Shown: positions 60,286-64,000 of the stretch, piece by piece | How the letters are laid out: the number at the start of each line of letters is the position of its first letter | Numbering within the stretch: position 1 is the stretch's first letter | DNA from: Ktedonosporobacter rubrisoli | GTDB taxonomy: Bacteria; Chloroflexota; Ktedonobacteria; Ktedonobacterales; Ktedonobacteraceae | Assembly (NCBI RefSeq): GCF_004208415.1 | Contig: NZ_CP035758.1 | Location: 9,734,001-9,798,000, forward strand | Direction of reading: 5' to 3' | DNA: 64,000 bases | The notes under the pieces: generated by a model | What the model was told of the DNA's origin: nothing | The model's input: the letters and a program-made list of their open reading frames with translations, nothing else | The model's database searches: none | Program-made: the position numbers and the translations under genes

Positions 60286-62079
60286 ATGCACGCAAATATG
60301 GGCTTACCGCTTGCATTGTCGCCAGGCACGGTAATCGGGGGACATTATATTATCGGGGCTCTCATCAATAGTGGAGGCTTTGGGGCTGTTTATCGGGGAG
60401 TTGATACGAGTGAGGGGAATCGTGCCTGTGCTATTAAAGAGATGTATGATGTGACTCCTTCTGCCCGTCGTCAGGCTTTAATGGAGGCGAGTGTCCTTTT
60501 TACAATAAGGAGCAAACACCTTCCAGAGGTTTACGATGCGCTGGAGGCAAACGGACGCTTTTATCTGATCATGCAGCTGATTGAGGGCAAGAATCTTTTA
60601 CAACTGTTGCAAGATCGGACTGGTCCGGGAGTAGCTGTCGGCGAACAGGAGCCTTTTCAGCAGTCGCAGGGGCCATGCAGCGAGCAGGAGGTGTGTAGCT
60701 GGCTCTTGCCGATCATGGATGTGCTGCAGGAGTTGCACAGCCGTAATCCTGCGGTGATTCATCGCGATATTAAGCCGGGGAATATTATCCTTACTCCACA
60801 GCAGATTGCGGTTCTTGTTGATTTTGGCCTTACCAGACTCTATGATCCTGATAAGGATACGCAGTCGATGGTGCGCGCTGTTACCGAGGGTTTCAGCCCT
60901 CTGGAGCAGTATGTAAGCAGGACAAGCCCCCAATCGGATATCTATTCGATGGCGGCGACGATGTACCTGTTGCTGACGAATCGGCGCCCTCCTGCGGCTA
61001 TTGGGCGTAGCGTAAATGATAGCCTGATTCCACCTCGCCAGCTCAACCCGCTCATTTCGACGAAGATGGAGCGCGCGCTGCTGAAAGCGCTGGCTGTGCA
61101 GGCCGATCAGCGCTATGCAAGTATGCGCGAGTTTGCACAAGCTTTGCAGGAGCCGGCCTTTAACGCTTATGCCGATCCTACGATTGCTATGGCGCCGCCG
61201 GTGAGCTCTTTGAATACGATACAGGCACCACAGCAGCCGACGCCGGCTTCAGCGATAAACTCTGCTAATACGGTGCGGACGCCGCAGCCAACAAATGTAC
61301 CGCAGGTGGCTCCGGCTACACAGGGGACCAATAAGCAGCATACTCCTCCCGTCCATGCCTACGCTGGCGTGAGTATGCAGAGGCCGCCAACTGCTCCGCA
61401 AGCGCCACAGCCTCGGGTGGTGCCTCCGGCCAGGAATAAGCGTAAAGCGCCGCGCGGGGCTTATCCCTATACGGGAGGAGCGAATCCGTCCTATCCATTT
61501 CTTCCGGCTAATCCCGGCGGTCAGATGATGGCGCAACCTGTGGCTATGCCGCTGGGACCAATTCCTAGCGCTTCGGGCCAGGGTTGTCTGTGGGGATTGT
61601 TGCAAGGCGTTCTGGGGGCACTAGTGGTGCTTTCTTTGAAGCAGGAAGCTGGATTCTATCTGGCTATCCTGATGGGCTTTGGCTTCTACGTCGTGGCTGG
61701 CTTTTTTACGACGCGGCGTGGAGGAAGCTCTTTGCGCGGAGCAGGTGCTGGTCTGTGGGCTGGCATTGTAAGCGCTATGGTTTTCTGGGTGGCTCTGGGC
61801 GTTGGTTTGCTGATTATGGTTACACAATTCCTGCAGAAAGATCCTGAGCTGGCCCAACGGCATGGCCCTGCTTTTATTCCTCGGATGCTGAGCCGAGCCT
61901 GGGATGCAGTATTGCCAACCTTCCCCACACAACAAATTGCTCCAGGGCAATCTACGTTTTCTAATCTGCTGATCTTGCTGGGGGTGGGCGCGTTGCTGGC
62001 CCTGAGCTTTGGCTGGATTGGTGGGAGCCTGGGAAAATCTTTCTATAAGGCGCGGGTTACTAACAGATTGAAGCCCTAA
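60286..62079 (+). CDS. Ser/Thr protein kinase with C-terminal polytopic domain
   Basis: A 597-residue protein. The kinase domain (about 20-290) has INSGGFGAVYRG, AIKEMYD, HRDIKPGNI, DFGLTRLYD and an APE-like site (FSPLEQY). A disordered Pro/Thr/Gln linker spans about 300-425. Four hydrophobic helices follow: about 433-452, 460-477, 487-515 and 560-580. The order is kinase, linker, membrane domain, so the kinase is cytoplasmic and anchored at its C-terminal end, unlike the single-helix PknB type. The start may instead be ATG 60298 (five residues shorter), which fits AAAGGA better. A convergent small gene follows. Confidence 0.92.
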   Translation: MHANMGLPLALSPGTVIGGHYIIGALINSGGFGAVYRGVDTSEGNRACAIKEMYDVTPSARRQALMEASVLFTIRSKHLPEVYDALEANGRFYLIMQLIEGKNLLQLLQDRTGPGVAVGEQEPFQQSQGPCSEQEVCSWLLPIMDVLQELHSRNPAVIHRDIKPGNIILTPQQIAVLVDFGLTRLYDPDKDTQSMVRAVTEGFSPLEQYVSRTSPQSDIYSMAATMYLLLTNRRPPAAIGRSVNDSLIPPRQLNPLISTKMERALLKALAVQADQRYASMREFAQALQEPAFNAYADPTIAMAPPVSSLNTIQAPQQPTPASAINSANTVRTPQPTNVPQVAPATQGTNKQHTPPVHAYAGVSMQRPPTAPQAPQPRVVPPARNKRKAPRGAYPYTGGANPSYPFLPANPGGQMMAQPVAMPLGPIPSASGQGCLWGLLQGVLGALVVLSLKQEAGFYLAILMGFGFYVVAGFFTTRRGGSSLRGAGAGLWAGIVSAMVFWVALGVGLLIMVTQFLQKDPELAQRHGPAFIPRMLSRAWDAVLPTFPTQQIAPGQSTFSNLLILLGVGALLALSFGWIGGSLGKSFYKARVTNRLKP

Positions 62080-62120
62080 AGGCAGTGCTATCAGGCGTAC
62101 TCAGGCTATAGCTTTCGGCT

Positions 62121-62164
62121 CAGGATGGAGGCAGGGCAAAGTATAGCTGCTCCGCTCCATCCTG
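62121..62164. terminator. Hairpin between convergent genes
   Basis: CAGGATGGAG (62121-62130) pairs with CTCCATCCTG (62155-62164), a 10-bp perfect stem between the kinase and the small hypothetical gene. Confidence 0.5.
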
Positions 62165-62187
62165 AAATGATTACCGGCCTCTAGAAG

Positions 62188-62496
62188 CTACTTTGAGAGG
62201 CTATCAGAGGCCGGGGACGTCTCGGGAAGAATACTTGTAAAGAAGTATTTAGGATTGTTCTCGTTTAAGGCGGTGATCCAGCCCAGCACAAATCCAGAGT
62301 TCCACTTCTCGTTGTGCCTTTTATCGAGCAGGCATTCTTTGAGGAAGGTAATGATGGATTGGCTGGTGAGAGGATATGGCTGCTCACTATTGGTATCGTA
62401 ATGATAAAGGCAGCCATTGAAAAAGCCTTCTGTAAAATCCTCGTCGTCATCTACAATCGAGCTTTTTCCGATTTTGAGCATGGTCTGACGTGCCAT
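62188..62496 (-). CDS. Hypothetical protein, 102 residues
   Basis: Not recognised. It is acidic near the N-terminus (IVDDDEDFTEGFFNGCLYHYD), then has an amphipathic helix (QSIITFLKECLLDKRHNEKW) and an aromatic stretch (SGFVLGWITALNENNP), ending in a polar tail. There is no signal peptide or membrane helix. AAAGGAAC at correct spacing before the ATG makes it a credible gene. It sits alone between convergent and divergent neighbours. Confidence 0.6.
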   Translation of the reverse strand: MARQTMLKIGKSSIVDDDEDFTEGFFNGCLYHYDTNSEQPYPLTSQSIITFLKECLLDKRHNEKWNSGFVLGWITALNENNPKYFFTSILPETSPASDSLSK

Positions 62497-62519
62497 TTTG
62501 CAAGTTCCTTTCTCTCGAC

Positions 62520-62629
62520 TTGACTAATGGCCCCTCTTGCCGCTATGCTTGCGACGTGGAGTGGCTAGATTGGTGTTAACTATTGGCTAGTCTCTTCATA
62601 AAGGTCTACGTTCCCTCGTAGGCCTTTTT
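62520..62629 (+). ncRNA. Possible small RNA with own promoter and terminator
   Basis: TTGACT (62520-62525), 18-nt spacer, TATGCT (62544-62549) would start a transcript near 62556. It ends at a strong intrinsic terminator: AAAGGTCTACG (62600-62610) pairs with CGTAGGCCTTT (62617-62627), followed by a T-run. No coding frame fits in the 75 nt between. It could be an sRNA or a leader remnant. The terminator is clear; the promoter is moderate. Confidence 0.4.
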
Positions 62630-62880
62630 ACGTTGGTGTTGCACAGCTTTGCGGCCAACTATGAACGGTTCATAATAAAGTGTCCTCCTCCGTTTTTTTG
62701 CCCTTCAATTGCTTTAGCTCTATATGAGCTTCATATTAAGTTTGCCTTTGTTTGCCAATGTAAGTCAATCTACGTTTAAATTGGCGGACATACTAGAATA
62801 ATAAAGTATACTATTCGGGATAGTCAAGATATTGTTTGTATATACTTATAAATAATAATCTTTGAGAAATTTCTAATCTA

Positions 62881-62919
62881 TTGCGTGAATCTGTCCATTA
62901 ACGTATACTTACGTATACT
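62881..62919 (+). promoter_or_regulatory. Promoter with tandem -10 boxes ahead of the HTH genes
   Basis: TTGCGT (62881-62886), 17-nt spacer, TATACT (62904-62909), repeated as TATACT 10 nt later (62914-62919) in the direct repeat ACGTATACTT twice. The palindrome GTATAC recurs at 62903 and 62913, with related AGTATACT at 62804. These may be operators for the encoded HTH proteins. Confidence 0.5.
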
Positions 62920-62943
62920 TAGTAAAGGAGGCCTGATACAATT

Positions 62944-63150
62944 ATGCCAATATCGATAGATGGAGACGAGTACTATACTATTGAAGAGGCTCGTCAATAT
63001 CTAGGAGGCATTTCGAGGGAGACGTTGCGTAAAAAAGCCCAGAAGAATGGCATTAAAAGATATGCGAAGGGTATTTCGCGGACAATCTATTATCGCAAAT
63101 CTGATCTTGATCAGTTAAACGAGCTACGCCCGCTGGATGAGGATAAATAA
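62944..63150 (+). CDS. Excisionase-like HTH protein (copy 1)
   Basis: A 68-residue single-domain DNA-binding protein of the excisionase/MerR-like HTH_17 type. It has YYTIEEARQYLGGISRETLRKKAQK as the helix-turn-helix, then a wing ending SRTIYYRKSDLDQL. Such proteins are recombination directionality factors or small regulators. AAAGGAGG (62924-62931) precedes the ATG; the same AAGGAGGCCTG string precedes the decayed copy at 63454. The first of three tandem HTH units. Confidence 0.75.
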   Translation: MPISIDGDEYYTIEEARQYLGGISRETLRKKAQKNGIKRYAKGISRTIYYRKSDLDQLNELRPLDEDK

Positions 63151-63256
63151 GTCTTTCTTTCAAAGCCCGATAGGCGTCTATTGAGACGTGTAGAGATTCT
63201 CTTTATGAGGCTGCAAGCTTCAAGCGATAAATCTAAAAACAAGAGGGTTGACCCGG

Positions 63257-63439
63257 ATGACAGATCTACTCACAGTAGAACAGGTAGCCCAGGAACTGCA
63301 GGTAAATGTCAAAACTGTCTATCAGTGGATCAAAGCGAAGCGGCTGAAAGCTACCAATATAGGTACAAAAAATAGAGCTAACTGGCGTATCGAACGGAAG
63401 GACCTTGAGAACTTTCTTGACGAGGGGAAAACTGACTAA
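63257..63439 (+). CDS. Excisionase-like HTH protein (copy 2)
   Basis: A 60-residue HTH_17 protein: LLTVEQVAQELQVNVKTVYQWIKAKRLKA is a classic excisionase helix-turn-helix, and the wing (NWRIERKDLENFLDEG) closes it. ATG 63257 is preferred with AAGAGG about 10 nt upstream. It lies 106 nt after copy 1 and 14 nt before the decayed copy 3. No integrase is in the window, so a regulatory role is as likely as excision. Confidence 0.78.
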   Translation: MTDLLTVEQVAQELQVNVKTVYQWIKAKRLKATNIGTKNRANWRIERKDLENFLDEGKTD

Positions 63440-63453
63440 GGAGGCCTGCTGTT

Positions 63454-63583
63454 ATGCCCGATCAGCAGGTTAACTGTTGAAGAGCTGCGCGTCCATCCTA
63501 AGACGGTTCGTCAATGGATACGAGAAGGTGAGCTTGACGCGTTCGATACTGGCAGAGTTAACGCATATCGGGCAAAGATTTGA
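63454..63583 (+). pseudogene. Decayed excisionase-like HTH (copy 3)
   Basis: From 63470 a frame reads LTVEELRVHPKTVRQWIREG and on to a TGA at 63581-63583, a third HTH_17 unit. It lacks residues between the two helices. It has no start codon of its own: ATG 63454, which follows AAGGAGGCCTG, is in another frame and stops after eight codons. It is best read as a frameshifted remnant of a gene like copies 1 and 2. Confidence 0.65.
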
Positions 63584-63770
63584 ACGATTTTATCTAGAAA
63601 CGTAAAACGAGTAAAAGAATTAGAAGAAAGCAAGAGTAAGTTGTGTCTTGCCGGTCTGCTCATCCACATGTGCTATTTCATTGAAAGTCAGCCGAAAAAG
63701 CCTCATTATTATATCCATGGAATTTTTGTACGAGCCATTATGAGGCAGTAAGGAAGGTAGGCAACGTTTT

Positions 63771-64000
63771 TTGGCTACTGAACAGAATAACGCAACTTCA
63801 ATAGCTACGACACCGGAAGACTCATCTTTAGCTGTTACAGATATCGCGCAGACGCTCAGCTCCGAATTGAGTTTGTCGAGCGGGCAGATTGCGCGCACGA
63901 TTGCTTTGCTGGATGAGGGCAATACTATTCCCTTCATCGCGCGCTATCGTAAGGAAGTGACCGGCAGCCTGGACGAAGTGCAGATCCAGGCCATTGCGGA
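63771..64000 (+). CDS. tex: Tex-family RNA-binding protein, N-terminal part (cut by window)
   Basis: A frame open to the window end (76 codons). After a polar lead of about 20 residues it shows the Tex N-terminal signature: IALLDEGNTIPFIARYRKEVTGSLDEVQI. Tex is a YqgF- and S1-domain protein involved in transcription and RNA metabolism (family knowledge). Only the start is visible here. No ATG fits; TTG at 63771-63773 is the likely start, with AAGGAAGG about 14 nt upstream. Confidence 0.88.
   Translation, partial: MATEQNNATSIATTPEDSSLAVTDIAQTLSSELSLSSGQIARTIALLDEGNTIPFIARYRKEVTGSLDEVQIQAIA

Noticed and set aside
1..64000. CRISPR arrays, rRNA genes, prophage or toxin-antitoxin modules
   Set aside because: No evenly spaced direct repeats with spacers, no rRNA-like sequence and no structural phage genes were seen. 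The P-loop kinase at 15597 resembles zeta toxins only at the P-loop and has no antitoxin partner.

Overview
The window looks like a chromosomal segment from a Ktedonobacteria-like member of the Chloroflexota. This is an inference from gene content, because no rRNA or other taxonomic marker is present. The clues are four Ser/Thr protein kinases, ABC exporters with C-terminal FHA domains, a 1300-residue CHAT/NB-ARC/TPR protein, several alternative sigma factors with their own anti-sigma factors, medium GC content and many intergenic hairpins. No phage, plasmid, CRISPR array or complete insertion sequence was seen.

Layout. Bases 1-4.5 kb hold the truncated end of a DUF4032 kinase-like gene, an SDR dehydrogenase, a cytochrome P450 and a degenerate receiver-domain protein. 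Bases 4.6-10.3 kb form a signalling block: an ECF sigma/putative anti-sigma/MscS-like membrane protein operon, a Ser/Thr kinase and an OmpR-type two-component pair. Two copies of one ECF-type promoter motif flank the ECF operon. Bases 10.4-13.9 kb hold ATP-grasp/ABC-FHA cassette 1. Bases 14.4-28.7 kb are mostly housekeeping: Zn-dehydrogenase, P-loop kinase, 2-oxoacid:ferredoxin oxidoreductase, tRNA-Ile2(CAT), HtpG, methyltransferase, type II NADH dehydrogenase, a transmembrane kinase and Obg. Bases 28.8-34.2 kb hold the CHAT/NB-ARC/TPR protein and a membrane-anchored propeller-like protein. Bases 34.3-40.1 kb hold cassette 2 (two ATP-grasp enzymes, an APH-like protein and ABC-FHA). Bases 40.4-47.4 kb hold an MraY-like transferase, MurE, a queuosine-salvage-type protein and an amino-acid permease.

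The most interesting region is 47.8-52.0 kb. It encodes a 66-residue peptide ending in Cys-Ser-Trp-Trp-Arg-Cys, an isoprenyl-diphosphate-synthase-like protein interrupted by a one-base frameshift, and a polytopic sensor histidine kinase. Together these resemble the ComX/ComQ/ComP prenylated-pheromone quorum-sensing system of Bacillus.

Bases 52.2-62.5 kb hold a SigR-like ECF sigma with a divergent zinc anti-sigma factor, DUF2085 and CcdA membrane proteins, a HEAT-repeat protein, two more Ser/Thr kinases and an RpoD-family sigma factor. The right end has a small hypothetical protein, a possible sRNA, tandem excisionase-like HTH genes (one decayed) and the start of tex. Three intergenic GC-rich hairpin elements (42.4, 54.3 and 60.1 kb) appear to belong to one dispersed repeat family.

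All domain and family names come from reading motifs by eye. No search was run.
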